Origin: Clostridia bacterium
GTDB taxonomy: Bacteria > Bacillota > Clostridia > Oscillospirales > Acutalibacteraceae
Assembly (NCBI GenBank): GCA_017537365.1
Contig: JAFYKZ010000010.1
Location: forward strand, 89,207-153,206
DNA length: 64,000 nucleotides
Direction of reading: 5' to 3'
Shown here: positions 34,515-44,429 of the stretch, piece by piece
Numbering within the stretch: position 1 is the stretch's first letter
Layout: every line of letters starts with the position of its first letter
Notes under the pieces: model-generated
The model's input: only the letters and a program-made list of their open reading frames with translations
Told to the model about the DNA's origin: nothing
The model's database searches: none
Made by a program: the position numbers and the translations under genes

Positions 34515-34553
34515 CTTCTTACCTATTAACTATTCACTTTTCACTATTCACTA
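34512..34553 (+). repeat. Heptamer tandem repeat after tRNA-Gly terminator
   Basis: Six in-phase heptamers: TTACTTC, TTACCTA, TTAACTA, TTCACTT, TTCACTA, TTCACTA. Same kind and same position as the arrays after tRNA-Glu and tRNA-Gln. Confidence 0.75.
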
Positions 34554-34601
34554 TAAAATGGGATTTTTGGAAAGTAATAAGTAATATGTACTAGTAAATA
34601 A

Positions 34602-34685
34602 TTTCGGTGTTGGCTTTGCCGACCAATATAAAAATCAAAAAATCGAAAAAAGTGCACACAAAAATGCACACGAATTTAAAACTTA
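34602..34685 (+). pseudogene. Possible integrase C-terminal remnant downstream of tRNA-Gly
   Basis: An open stretch ends at the TAA at 34683-34685 and reads GVGFADQYKNQKIEKSAHKN followed by AHEFKT, which resembles the tail of phage/ICE tyrosine recombinases. It has no start codon or upstream domain. A terminator (34686-34726) follows it, and the stretch CCAATCACCCGCC there resembles the 3' end of the tRNA. It may be the scar of an element once integrated at tRNA-Gly. Confidence 0.35.
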
Positions 34686-34726
34686 AACCCCAATCACCCG
34701 CCTAAACATCGGTGATTGGGGTTTTA
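34686..34726 (+). terminator. Intrinsic terminator
   Basis: AACCCCAATCACC pairs with GGTGATTGGGGTT, followed by TTATT. It terminates nothing intact upstream, in line with a lost gene. Confidence 0.8.
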
Positions 34727-34771
34727 TTATTTTCTACCAAAAATCTGGTTAAACTAAATCATGGTGATATT

Positions 34772-35629
34772 ATGAAAAATTTTGAAATTAAACGCTTTTT
34801 AAAAGATTTAATATTTTATTTAATCGGTGGCTTTATTTTTTCGGCGGCGGTTACTATGTTTATCTCCGCAAACGAAATCTCACCCGGCGGTTTTGCAGGT
34901 ATTGCAACCATTATAAATTTTCTAACCCGTATACCTAGCGGTATCACTCTTTTTATTTTAAATATTCCTATACTTATTTTAGGTTTTCTTAAATTCGGCG
35001 GTTTCTTTATAATCAAAACTGCACTTGCAACCTCTATCGCCTCTTTTATGCTCACTGTTTCTGATTTAATACTTCCCTCAGTAAAACTCGACCGCGTTTT
35101 AGCGGCGGTTTTCGGTGGTATTTTAATGGGACTGGGTCTTAGCCTCGTTATGCTCAGAGGCGCTACAACAGGCGGTGTTGATATTATCGCAAAGCTCATA
35201 AACAAAAAATTCAGACATTTAACGGTTGGCAGAATTATTTTAATTATTGATGCGGGTGTTATAGCAATCGCCTCTATAATTTACCGAAACTTTGAAACCG
35301 CGCTATATTCAATTATTGCGATGTTTTTATCCTCTTTTGTTATGGATAAAATGCTTTACGGTGCAGACAAAGGCAAGCTTGTTTATATTATAACCGCCTC
35401 ACCTGACGAAATTTGCAAAGAAATCATAACAACATTACGCCGCGGTGTTACAAGACTATCGGTTAAAGGCGGTTATACCTCAGAAGAAAGAACTATGCTG
35501 ATGTGCATCGTAAGACGCTACGAGGTTTCGGGAATTTACGATATAATCAACCGCACCGATAATAATGCTTTTATAGTTATCGGTGATGTTGGCGAAATTA
35601 TCGGTGAGGGATTTAAACCGTTTTCTTGA
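34772..35629 (+). CDS. YitT family membrane protein
   Basis: 285 aa: six hydrophobic segments in the first 200 residues with SANEISPGGFAGIATIINFLTRIPSG and LMGLGLSLVMLRGATTGGVDIIAKLINKKF, then a cytoplasmic DUF2179 domain (KLVYIITASPDEICKEIITTLRRGVTRLSVKGGYTSEERTMLMC). Function not established. The start is ATG 34772 with GGTGAT; an open frame extends back to 34712 across the terminator and is rejected. Confidence 0.9.
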   Translation: MKNFEIKRFLKDLIFYLIGGFIFSAAVTMFISANEISPGGFAGIATIINFLTRIPSGITLFILNIPILILGFLKFGGFFIIKTALATSIASFMLTVSDLILPSVKLDRVLAAVFGGILMGLGLSLVMLRGATTGGVDIIAKLINKKFRHLTVGRIILIIDAGVIAIASIIYRNFETALYSIIAMFLSSFVMDKMLYGADKGKLVYIITASPDEICKEIITTLRRGVTRLSVKGGYTSEERTMLMCIVRRYEVSGIYDIINRTDNNAFIVIGDVGEIIGEGFKPFS

Positions 35630-35665
35630 AACACAGTATTATGTAAACCAAAATATAAAAATTAA

Positions 35666-35694
35666 TTGACTTTATACGCCATATAAAATATAAT
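35666..35694 (+). promoter_or_regulatory. Promoter of ymdB and following genes
   Basis: TTGACT (35666-35671), a 17-base spacer, TATAAT (35689-35694). Confidence 0.75.
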
Positions 35695-35727
35695 AATTGT
35701 GTATGAATATAAAAAGGTGGTGGGTTT

Positions 35728-36516
35728 ATGCGTTTGCTTGCAATAGGTGATGTTTGCGGTCCTTTCGGCTGCGAATACATACGCCGTGCCCTACCCTCTT
35801 TAAAGCGCGAAAAAGGCATTGATGTTACGATAATAAACGGCGAAAACTCTGCCGACGGGAATGGTATAACCCCTTATAGCGCCGAGTTTTTATTCAACTG
35901 CGGCGCGGATATTATAACGGGTGGCAATCATTCGTTAAGGCGCGCCGAAATTAACGATATGCTGGATAATAACCCGTTTTTACTTCGCCCCCATAATTTA
36001 AGTGAGGCAGAGTATGGCTCGGGATACTGCCTTGCGGATTTTGGAAGTTTCAGTATGGCGGTTATAAATCTTTCAGGGGTTATTTATCTCGAAAGGTCGG
36101 CTGCAACTAATCCGTTTGCCGCCGCAGATGAGCTTATAGAAAAAGCAAAGGCGGACTGTGCTTCGGTAATCGCGGTTGATTTTCACGCTGAAGCTACAAG
36201 TGAAAAACGCGCGTTAGGTCTTTATTTAGACGGAAAGATTTCCGCCTTTTTCGGCACTCATACCCACATCCAAACTGCCGACGAGCAAATTTTAGAAAAT
36301 GGCACAGGATATATCACCGACCTCGGTATGACAGGGGTTAAAAACTCTGTTTTAGGGGTTAAATCCGATATAATTATAAACAGATTAAAGGATAACGATA
36401 TGTCTAAATTCGTATTTGCCGAGGGCAAATGTTTTTTAAACGGTTGTATATTTGACATAGACCTCAAAACCGGGAAAACAACACATATAGAAAGAGTAAC
36501 TTTAAATGAAATATAA
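35728..36516 (+). CDS. YmdB family metallophosphoesterase (cyclic nucleotide phosphodiesterase)
   Basis: 262 aa. The metal-binding blocks are in order: MRLLAIGDVCG, IINGENSADGNGIT, ITGGNHSL, LLRPHNL, VDFHAEATSEKRALGLYLDG and GTHTHIQTADEQIL, ending in DLGMTGVKNSVLG. Members in Bacillus hydrolyse 2',3'- and 3',5'-cyclic nucleotides and influence biofilm and RNA processing. GGTGG precedes the ATG. Its last bases overlap the start of the lipoprotein gene by 11. Confidence 0.92.
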   Translation: MRLLAIGDVCGPFGCEYIRRALPSLKREKGIDVTIINGENSADGNGITPYSAEFLFNCGADIITGGNHSLRRAEINDMLDNNPFLLRPHNLSEAEYGSGYCLADFGSFSMAVINLSGVIYLERSAATNPFAAADELIEKAKADCASVIAVDFHAEATSEKRALGLYLDGKISAFFGTHTHIQTADEQILENGTGYITDLGMTGVKNSVLGVKSDIIINRLKDNDMSKFVFAEGKCFLNGCIFDIDLKTGKTTHIERVTLNEI

Positions 36517-38126
36517 AAAAATACTAGCCTTAATTTTGGCATCGGTTTTATTATTTTCAGTTTGCGGTTGCAAGGATAAACCTGAAAACTCAGGTTCTAC
36601 TAATGAGAGTGGACAAGTCTCCTCAAAAAGCCGAGATTACCTGAAGTTTGCTTTATTCTGCGGCAGATAGCTTTAATCCTTATACCGCAAAAACCGATAT
36701 TAACCGCCAGCTTTGCCAATTAATATTCGAGCCTCTTTTAGTGCTTGATAATGAATTTAAACCTGAATATAAAATAGCTTCATCGGTAGAAATTAAAGAT
36801 ACCACCTGTACTGTTAAAATTAAAAGCACCAGATTTTCGGATGGTAGCATCTTAACCGCCGAGGATGTTGTTTATTCTTGCAATTTAGCTCGAAATACGG
36901 CAGGAAAATATGCCGCTTCGCTATACGAGGTAGCCTCAGTATCGGCGGCAGATTCGAATACGGTTATATTTAAAATGACCAAGCAGGACCCCTATTTTGC
37001 AAACCTTTTAACCTTCCCTATTTTAAAAAAAGGAAGCGAAAAAATTACCGACTCAGACAGTGTTGCCAAGCCGCCTATCGGTAGCGGAAGATATAAGGTG
37101 AGTAAAGACGAGACAAGTCTTGAATTAAATGAAAATTTTGGCGGTAAAGTTGGAAGTATTAAAAAAATCAATCTTATAAATGCTCCCGATACCGATTCGG
37201 TTTCTCATTATTTGGAAATCGGTGCGGCAGACATATATTTCAGCCGCATATCCGACGGTAATATTCACCGAATGAGCGGTAAAAAGCTTGATGTTAATTT
37301 AAACAGTATTATTTATATCGGTATTAATCATAATAACTCTCTTTTAGCTCAAAATGAGCTAAGGCAAGCATTAAGCTCTGCGATAAGCCGCAAAAAAATC
37401 GTTGAATCAGCTTATTATAACAATGCTTTATCGGCAACTGGCTTCTTTAACCCCCTATGGAACGAAACAAAATCTGTTCAAAACATACAAATTGAGTCGA
37501 AATCAGAAATAACAGTTGAGAATTTAGAAAAAATAGGTTATAATAGATTAGATAATAAAAACAATCGTATCAATGCATCCGGGTTTAAACTTGAACTTAG
37601 TCTTCTTGTAAACTCTGATAACCGTCTTAAAGTTTCGGCAGCTCGAATGATTGCTTCCGAGCTTAAAGAACATGGCATTAATATTAATGTTGTTGAAAAA
37701 AGCTATGCAGCTTATACGGATGCTCTCAAAAAAGGAAACTTCCAGCTTTATTTAGGCGAGGTTTTGCTTACTGATAATATGGATATTTCCTGTATGATAG
37801 AGCCGGGCGGTTCAGCGGCTTACGGCATTAAAAAACCTGCCGAAACCAATGATAAAAAGCCTGAAACCGAAAAGGAAAACAAAGAACAAGGCGAGGCTTC
37901 AAAAGAACAGGCAGTAACCAATACCTCTGCCGAGGTTTTAAATGGTTTTTATTCGGGCAAAAACACCTTGTCTGATTTGGCAACCGTGCTTCAAACAGAA
38001 ATGCCATTTATACCGATTTGTTATCGAACAGGCGTATTATTTTATAATGAAAAAATCGAAAATTTAAGTAACAGCTCAGCTTCTGATATTTATACTTCGA
38101 TTGAATCATATATTTTTAATAATTAA
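36506..38126 (+). pseudogene. Solute-binding lipoprotein (ABC family 5, oligopeptide type), frameshifted
   Basis: The gene starts at ATG 36506 with a lipoprotein signal peptide (MKYKKILALILASVLLFSVC, lipobox before Cys20-22) and a Ser-rich linker, then stops at TAG 36668-36670. The mature SBP_bac_5 domain is open in the next frame from about 36648 (LLYSAADSFNPYTAKTDINRQLCQLIFEPLLVL, then FSDGSILTAEDVVYSCNLA) to 38126. One extra T within the TTT at 36647-36649 joins the frames exactly, so this is a one-base frameshift in the sample or an assembly error. It would bind peptides or a similar solute. No permease genes lie next to it. The domain has a Glu/Lys-rich insert (EKENKEQGEASKEQ). Confidence 0.8.
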
Positions 38127-38143
38127 ACAGGAGGATTATTTTT

Positions 38144-38494
38144 ATGATAGCTTATGAAACCAGACTTGGAAAAATAGAATTATCCCAACAATATCTCTCA
38201 AAGCTTATAGGTCATGAGGTGACCTCCTGCTTTGGCGTTGTTGGAATGGTACCGAAGGACAGTCGCCAGAAGATTTTTAAGAAGTTTTCAAAGAATGACC
38301 CGCTTGATACAGGTATCAAAGTTATCGGAAATGCCGATAGCATAGTTGTTGAACTTCATATTATGGTTACCTACGGTATGAATATTAATGCAATAGCTGC
38401 AAGTATTACCGAAAAGGTTAAATATATAGTTGAAGAAGCAACTAAAATTAAGGTTGAAAAGGTTATCGTTAAGATAGACGGTATTACCGAATAA
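38144..38494 (+). CDS. Asp23/Gls24 family envelope stress protein
   Basis: 116 aa, YloU-type. TRLGKIELSQQYLSKLIGHEVTSCFGVVGMV and VVELHIMVTYGMNINAIAASITEKVKYIVEE show the Asp23 domain. It sits directly before the DAK2/FakA gene as in many Firmicutes. CAGGAGG precedes the ATG. Possible membrane-associated scaffold; the exact role is unsettled. Confidence 0.9.
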   Translation: MIAYETRLGKIELSQQYLSKLIGHEVTSCFGVVGMVPKDSRQKIFKKFSKNDPLDTGIKVIGNADSIVVELHIMVTYGMNINAIAASITEKVKYIVEEATKIKVEKVIVKIDGITE

Positions 38495-38526
38495 CTCATT
38501 TAACTTGAATTAAGGAGTGTTTTTAA

Positions 38527-40203
38527 TTGATAAACGGCGATATATTGCGCGACGCTTTGATTTCTGCCGCGAATAATCTAGCTAATAATCGTAAACAGTG
38601 CGATGATTTGAACGTATTCCCCGTACCAGACGGTGATACAGGTACAAATATGTCTATGACTCTTGCTAATTCCGTAAGAGAGCTTGAAAAGCTAAGCGGC
38701 GAAACCGCAGGCAAAATTGCAAGTGTTAACGCTTCTGCTTTGCTTAGAGGAGCGAGAGGAAACTCAGGTGTTATCACCTCCCTTTTATTCCGCGGTTTTG
38801 CAAAAGGTATCGGTAAAGACGAATATGTTACCTCTCAAAATTTAGCTGACGCTTTCACCTTAGGTGTTGAAGCGGCTTACAAGGCTGTTATGAAGCCGAC
38901 CGAGGGTACTATTCTTACCGTTTCGAGAGTTGCAAGCGAATATGCAGTTAAGGCAAACCGCCAAGGTCTTGATGAAATCGGAGTATTTGAGGCTGCTATT
39001 GAGGGTGCTGAAAAAGCACTTGCAGAAACCCCTGAGCTTTTGCCTCAGCTTAAAAAAGCAGGCGTTGTTGACGCGGGTGGTTACGGCTTCGTTCTTATAC
39101 TCAAAGGTATGCTTTCAGTATTTAAAGACGGTGTTATGATAAAATCAACCTCTGCTTCAGAAAATATTGAGGAAGAGGAAGAATCGAGCCGCAGTGCCGC
39201 AGGTGAATTCGAAACCGAAATCACCTTCACTTACTGCACTGAGTTTATAGTTAACCGCGCAGAAGAATGTGAAAAAGAGCCCAGTGAGCTCAGAGGCTAT
39301 CTCGAAACCATCGGAGACTGCGTTGTTGTTGTTGACGATGAGGAAATCATAAAGGTTCATGTTCATACCGACCATCCAGGTAACGCTATTGAAAACGCCC
39401 TTACCTTTGGTCAGTTAGTTCACCTTAAAATAGAAAATATGCGCGACCAACACGAGCGCGCTAAGCACGATGCTCAAAAGGCAAAGAAAAAGCCCGCTAA
39501 GAGCGCCGACCTTTCAGAAACCTTTACCCCTGTTGAACCCACCAAGCCTGTTGGCTTTGTATCGGTTTGCGCAGGTGATGGTTTAGCAGAATTATTCAAG
39601 GATTTAGGTGTTGATACCGTTGTTAGCGGCGGTCAGACAATGAACCCCTCAACCGATAACATTTTAAAGGCTATTGAAGCAACACCTGCTGAAACAGTGT
39701 TTGTTTTGCCGAACAATAAAAACATTATTATGGCTGCCGAGCAGGCTATCAAGATAAGCACCAGAAAGGTTATCGTTCTTCACACAAGAACTATCCCTCA
39801 GGGTATTACCGCTATGCTTAATTTCGACCCTGATGCAGATAATGAAACCAATGCTATTGAAATGCAAAAAGCGGCTGAAAAAATAGCAACAGGTCAAATA
39901 ACCTTTGCCGCTCGCGATTCTGAGTTTGACGGTCATTCCATCAAGAAGGGCGAGCTTATGGCTATCACAGGCGGTAAAATCACCTATGTTGATACCGACC
40001 TTTCAAAAACTGTTATGAAGCTTTTAAAGCAAATGGTTAAGAAAGATAGCGAGTTTATCACCGTTATAACAGGTGCTGATGTTGAACGCAGTCAAGCCAG
40101 AGTAATCGAAGAACAGATTATGGCTAAATACGGCTCAAAAGCAGAGGTTACTATGATTAACGGCGGTCAACCGGTTTACTATTATATTATTTCTGTTGAG
40201 TAA
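38527..40203 (+). CDS. fakA: Fatty acid kinase catalytic subunit FakA (DAK2 domain, YloV)
   Basis: 558 aa. The N-terminal DAK2 kinase domain has NVFPVPDGDTGTNMSMTLANSVREL (nucleotide/Mg binding Asp residues), ALLRGARGNSGVI and GVVDAGGYGFVLI; the C-terminal DegV-like domain has GMTAMLNF-type sequence and ADVERSQARVIEEQI. It phosphorylates FakB-bound fatty acids in phospholipid synthesis. The TTG start at 38527 has AAGGAG. A DegV/FakB candidate lies at 53621-54487. Confidence 0.9.
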   Translation: MINGDILRDALISAANNLANNRKQCDDLNVFPVPDGDTGTNMSMTLANSVRELEKLSGETAGKIASVNASALLRGARGNSGVITSLLFRGFAKGIGKDEYVTSQNLADAFTLGVEAAYKAVMKPTEGTILTVSRVASEYAVKANRQGLDEIGVFEAAIEGAEKALAETPELLPQLKKAGVVDAGGYGFVLILKGMLSVFKDGVMIKSTSASENIEEEEESSRSAAGEFETEITFTYCTEFIVNRAEECEKEPSELRGYLETIGDCVVVVDDEEIIKVHVHTDHPGNAIENALTFGQLVHLKIENMRDQHERAKHDAQKAKKKPAKSADLSETFTPVEPTKPVGFVSVCAGDGLAELFKDLGVDTVVSGGQTMNPSTDNILKAIEATPAETVFVLPNNKNIIMAAEQAIKISTRKVIVLHTRTIPQGITAMLNFDPDADNETNAIEMQKAAEKIATGQITFAARDSEFDGHSIKKGELMAITGGKITYVDTDLSKTVMKLLKQMVKKDSEFITVITGADVERSQARVIEEQIMAKYGSKAEVTMINGGQPVYYYIISVE

Positions 40204-40221
40204 TTCAAAGGAGTGTTTTTA

Positions 40222-42246
40222 ATGCTTACTGCCTCCACCGATATCAGATATCTTAAAGGTGTTGGTGAAAAAAGAGGAGAAGTTTTGAAAAATAAGGGCA
40301 TCGATACTGTCGGTGCCCTTTTGCGTTTTTATCCTAGAGCCTATCTTGATTGGACCGATATAACACCTATCATAGATGCTCACTTTTATGAAAATGTTTG
40401 CATAAAAGCTAGAATAACAACCCCGATAGAAACCCTGAAAAAGCGAAAGGATATGACGATATATCGCTTTCTGATTGAAGATAATACAGCCTCATTAGAG
40501 GTTACTTTATTCAATCAAACCTATTTGGCAAACAAATTAAGAACGGGGCGCGAATATCTTTTCTACGGTAAAATAGATGGTGGCTTTATTTATAAAAACT
40601 TAAAATCCCCTATCATTATGGAATCAGGCTTTATGGGAATAGAGCCTATTTATCCCGCTTCAAGCAAGCTTTCCTCAAAGACGATAGAAAAGCTTACTAA
40701 AACCGCGCTTTCTATGGTACAATTACCCGAAACCTTACCTGAGGAAATAAGAAAACGAAACAACCTTTGCGATATAAATTTCGCTATCCAAAATATACAT
40801 TTTCCGAAAACCCGTGATAACCTTAACCGCGCAATAAAAAGACTTGTTTTTGAGGAGCTTTTTATATTGCAGGCAGGTCTTACTTTCTTAAAACGGCAAA
40901 ATCGCGGAAAAAGCGGTTGTGTTATAATAGACAGTTATTTTGATAAATTCAAAGCTTCTCTGCCCTTTGAGCTTACAAACGCTCAAACCAGAGTTTGCAA
41001 GGAATGTTTTGCAGATATGAGCTCAGGCAGACCTATGAACAGACTGGTTCAGGGTGATGTTGGAAGCGGAAAAACTGCCGTTTCGGCGGCGCTTATATTC
41101 GCAACCGCTAAAAACGGTTTTCAGTCTGCCTTAATGGCGCCAACCGAAATTTTGGCAGAGCAACATTTCAATACCCTTTCCTCTATTCTTAAAAACCGAA
41201 ATATCAATATAGGGCTTCTTACAGGCTCACTCACTAAAAAACAAAAAGAAAAGGTTAAATTAGAGCTTAAAGAGGGTAAAATTGATATTATTATCGGAAC
41301 TCATGCTCTGCTTACCGATGATGTTGAATTTAATAATTTAGGACTTGTTGTAACCGATGAGCAACACCGATTTGGTGTTAATCAACGCGGAAAACTGTCA
41401 TCCAAAGGAGAAAATGTGCATACACTTGTTATGTCGGCAACGCCAATTCCCAGAACATTAGGGCTTATTCTCTACGGTGATTTGGATATCAGTATTATTG
41501 ACGAGTATCCAAAAGGCAGACAAAAGATAGATACCTATTTTGTTAATTCCTCTTACCGCGAAAGAATTTATAATTTTATAAAGAAATTTTTGAACGACGG
41601 ACTTCAAGGCTACATAGTTTGTCCCTTAGTTGAGGAGAACGAGGCATTAGATATAACCTCCGCCACCGAGTATTACGAAAAACTCAAAGAAAACGAGTTT
41701 AAAGATTATAATATAGGTCTGCTTCACGGTAAAATGAAACCAAAAGAAAAAGACGCTATAATGCGAAAATTTGCAAGCGGTGAAATTAAGCTTTTAATTT
41801 CCACCACCGTTATAGAGGTTGGAATTGATGTTCCAAATTCGGTTGTTATGCTAATAGAAAATGCCGAGCGCTTCGGTCTTTCTCAGCTTCATCAGTTAAG
41901 AGGCAGAATTGGCAGAGGAACCAAAAAATCAACCTGCGTGCTTATTTCGGACAGCAAATCTCAGGATACTAAAAAAAGACTGAATATTATTTCTAAAACC
42001 ACCGATGGTTTTAAAATTGCCGATGCAGATTTAGAACTCAGAGGACCGGGAGACTTTTTAGGAAATCGTCAACACGGTTTGCCCGAAATGAAAATAGCCG
42101 ACCTTTTTGCCGATCGTGATGTTTTAAAAACCGCAGGACGCGAGGTTGAAAATCTGATTAAAACAGACCCAGAACTTAAAAATCCTGAAAATTCAGGTCT
42201 TAAAGCCGAAATAATTGAGCTTTATAAAAAAATTAATAATAATTGA
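40222..42246 (+). CDS. recG: ATP-dependent DNA helicase RecG
   Basis: 674 aa. The N-terminal wedge/OB domain (IRYLKGVGEKRGEVLKNKGIDTVGALLRFYPRAYLDW), Walker A GDVGSGKTAVSAAL, DEQH box VVTDEQHRFGVNQR, motif III VMSATPIPRTLGL, and C-terminal STTVIEVGIDVPNSVVMLIENAERFGLSQLHQLRGRIGRG. It remodels stalled replication forks. AAAGGAG sets the start at ATG 40222; an in-frame GTG at 40213 is rejected. Confidence 0.97.
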   Translation: MLTASTDIRYLKGVGEKRGEVLKNKGIDTVGALLRFYPRAYLDWTDITPIIDAHFYENVCIKARITTPIETLKKRKDMTIYRFLIEDNTASLEVTLFNQTYLANKLRTGREYLFYGKIDGGFIYKNLKSPIIMESGFMGIEPIYPASSKLSSKTIEKLTKTALSMVQLPETLPEEIRKRNNLCDINFAIQNIHFPKTRDNLNRAIKRLVFEELFILQAGLTFLKRQNRGKSGCVIIDSYFDKFKASLPFELTNAQTRVCKECFADMSSGRPMNRLVQGDVGSGKTAVSAALIFATAKNGFQSALMAPTEILAEQHFNTLSSILKNRNINIGLLTGSLTKKQKEKVKLELKEGKIDIIIGTHALLTDDVEFNNLGLVVTDEQHRFGVNQRGKLSSKGENVHTLVMSATPIPRTLGLILYGDLDISIIDEYPKGRQKIDTYFVNSSYRERIYNFIKKFLNDGLQGYIVCPLVEENEALDITSATEYYEKLKENEFKDYNIGLLHGKMKPKEKDAIMRKFASGEIKLLISTTVIEVGIDVPNSVVMLIENAERFGLSQLHQLRGRIGRGTKKSTCVLISDSKSQDTKKRLNIISKTTDGFKIADADLELRGPGDFLGNRQHGLPEMKIADLFADRDVLKTAGREVENLIKTDPELKNPENSGLKAEIIELYKKINNN

Positions 42247-42255
42247 GGCGATAAT

Positions 42256-42753
42256 ATGTTTAAAGAAATCAGTGCAAAAGAAATTGATGGCAACCTAATA
42301 AAAGCAATAGCAGATGAATGGATGCTTATTTCCGCAGGAAACGAGCAAGGCTATAATATGATGACTGCTTCTTGGGGCTTCGCAGGTGAGGTATGGGGTA
42401 ACGATAGCGTTATGGCGCTTATTCGTCCACAAAGGTATACTATGGATTATGTAAACCAAAACGAATATTTTACCCTTAGCTTTTATGGAGACAGAAAGGA
42501 TATCCACTCGGTTTGCGGAAGTAAATCGGGCAGAGATGTTGATAAAACCGCTCTTACCGGTTTAACCCCTGTTTTCAGCGATAATACAGTATATTTCGAT
42601 GAAGCGAGACTTGTTATTATATGCAAAAAACAGTATGTTGATATTATGAAAAAAGAGTGTTTTATAGATAAAACACCGCTCGACTGCTATAAAGAAAACG
42701 ACTTTCATTATATGATAATAGGCAAAATCGAAAAAGTGCTTGTCGCGGCATGA
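42256..42753 (+). CDS. Flavin reductase-like FMN-binding protein
   Basis: 165 aa. A split-barrel fold of the flavin reductase type: MLISAGNEQGYNMMTASWGFAGEVWGNDSVMALIRPQRYTMDYVNQNEYFTLSFY. It probably binds FMN and reduces flavin or an unknown substrate. GAGGCG precedes the ATG; nine bases after recG. Confidence 0.82.
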   Translation: MFKEISAKEIDGNLIKAIADEWMLISAGNEQGYNMMTASWGFAGEVWGNDSVMALIRPQRYTMDYVNQNEYFTLSFYGDRKDIHSVCGSKSGRDVDKTALTGLTPVFSDNTVYFDEARLVIICKKQYVDIMKKECFIDKTPLDCYKENDFHYMIIGKIEKVLVAA

Positions 42754-42862
42754 ACGACAATATAAAATCTTTAATTTTATTTATATTATAATCATCCGGA
42801 AATCGTTCATCGGTTAATCTTTATAGAACTCATTCAACTATCGCGTGTTTTCCTTAAAAATT

Positions 42863-42894
42863 AAAGCGTGAGTTTAAAACTCACGCTTTTTTTA
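42863..42894. terminator. Bidirectional terminator
   Basis: AAAGCGTGAGTTT pairs with AAACTCACGCTTT with flanking A and T runs, at the stop of the minus-strand comM-like gene. The 110 bases to its left hold nothing recognisable. Confidence 0.85.
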
Positions 42895-44415
42895 ATTCCA
42901 ATATTTCCTATCTAAGCTTCTGAATGAAATTGCAGTAAAAATATGCTCTTTTTCAATTATTTCACTGCCTGCAAGGTCGGCAACCGTTCTTGCTACCTTT
43001 AAAATCCTATCATAAGCTCTGGCAGACATTCCAAGTCTATCAAAGGATAAACCTAAATACTTTTCTGCCTCCTCGGTCATAACACAGTATTTTTTAAGAA
43101 GCGCAGGAGTTAGCCTTGCGTTACAGGTAACACCTGTTCCCTTATATCGCTCGGTTTGAATTTTTCTTGCTTTGTTTACCCTTTCTCTGATAACCGCAGA
43201 GCTTTCTTCCTTCATATCTCCGCTTAAAGATTTATGATCAACAGGCGGCACCTCAACATGCAAATCCAAACGATCCAGCATTGGTCCTGATATGCGGTTT
43301 AAATATTTATGAACCGCATTTTGCGAACAGGTACATTCCTTTGTTGGATGACCGAAAAATCCGCAAGGACAAGGATTCATAGCCGCAACCATCATAATTG
43401 AGCTAGGATATGTAAGCGAGCCTGCAACACGCGAAATAGTAACCTTACCATCCTCCAAAGGTTGACGCAAAGCCTCCATAACATCGCGCTTAAATTCGGG
43501 AAGCTCATCTAAAAATAAAACTCCGTTATGCGCTAAGGATATTTCACCCGGCTTTGGCACAGTTCCTCCGCCAGCAACACCCGCAACCGATATGGTATGG
43601 TGAGGTGAGCGGAAAGGTCTTTCGGTTATAAAAGGATTATTTTTATTCAAATTTCCTGCAACCGAATGAATTTTAGTAGTCTCAATTGACTCATCAAAGG
43701 TCATTTCAGGCAAAATACCGGGAAGCCTTTTTGCAAGCATACTTTTTCCTGAGCCAGGAGGACCTATAAGCAAAATATTATGACCTCCTGCGGCGGCAAC
43801 CTCTAAGGCTTTTTTAGCCGCAATCTGACCTTTAACATCGCTGAAATCAGGAATATTTACAAGGTTTTTAGAGGAAATCTCAATCTTTTCTGCTTTTTCG
43901 ATTAATTTTTCGCCTTTTAAATGTTCCAAAAGTTCGGGCAAGGTTTCAACACCATAAACATTTATACCCTCAATAACCGCCGCCTCAGACTCATTTTCCT
44001 TTGGAACAAATATATTTTTTATTCCATTTTGGCGGGCGGTAATCGTTATTGCCAAAACTCCGTTTACGCTTCTGATTTTACCGTCAAGCGCTACTTCTCC
44101 TATAATAATACTATCCTCAAACTCAGCTTTCAACTGACCTGATGCCTTTAAAATCGCAAGTAAAACAGGTAAATCATAAACCGAGCCTTCTTTTTTGCGG
44201 TCGGCAGGGGCTAAATTCACGGTTATTCTACCGATAGGAAATTTATATCCGCAGTTTTTTATTGCCGAACGAACGCGGTCGCGCGATTCTTTAACGGCAG
44301 TATCGGGAAGACCTACTATATCAAAAGCAGGAAGTCCCCCTGAAACATCCGCTTCTATTTCTATCATATATGAATCTATTCCAAAAAGACCGATACCTCT
44401 AACTCTTGAAAACAT
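42892..44415 (-). CDS. YifB/ComM family Mg-chelatase-like AAA+ ATPase
   Basis: 507 aa. N-terminal ChlI-like region (VRGIGLFGIDSYMIEIEADVSGGLPAFDIVGLPDTAVKESRDRVRSAIKNCGY), Walker A IGPPGSGKSMLAKRLPGIL, Walker B GVLFLDELPEF, a Cys-rich stretch CPCGFFGHPTKECTCS, and a C-terminal ISGPMLDRLDLHVEVP. ComM helps DNA branch migration during natural transformation in Gram-negatives; the Firmicute homologue's role is less sure. GGAGG precedes the ATG. Confidence 0.93.
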   Translation of the reverse strand: MFSRVRGIGLFGIDSYMIEIEADVSGGLPAFDIVGLPDTAVKESRDRVRSAIKNCGYKFPIGRITVNLAPADRKKEGSVYDLPVLLAILKASGQLKAEFEDSIIIGEVALDGKIRSVNGVLAITITARQNGIKNIFVPKENESEAAVIEGINVYGVETLPELLEHLKGEKLIEKAEKIEISSKNLVNIPDFSDVKGQIAAKKALEVAAAGGHNILLIGPPGSGKSMLAKRLPGILPEMTFDESIETTKIHSVAGNLNKNNPFITERPFRSPHHTISVAGVAGGGTVPKPGEISLAHNGVLFLDELPEFKRDVMEALRQPLEDGKVTISRVAGSLTYPSSIMMVAAMNPCPCGFFGHPTKECTCSQNAVHKYLNRISGPMLDRLDLHVEVPPVDHKSLSGDMKEESSAVIRERVNKARKIQTERYKGTGVTCNARLTPALLKKYCVMTEEAEKYLGLSFDRLGMSARAYDRILKVARTVADLAGSEIIEKEHIFTAISFRSLDRKYWN

Positions 44416-44429
44416 AGTCTTCCCTCCTT

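Noticed and set aside
36640..36670. Programmed frameshift in the lipoprotein gene
   Set aside because: No slippery heptamer, stimulatory hairpin or family precedent; a simple one-base change is enough.
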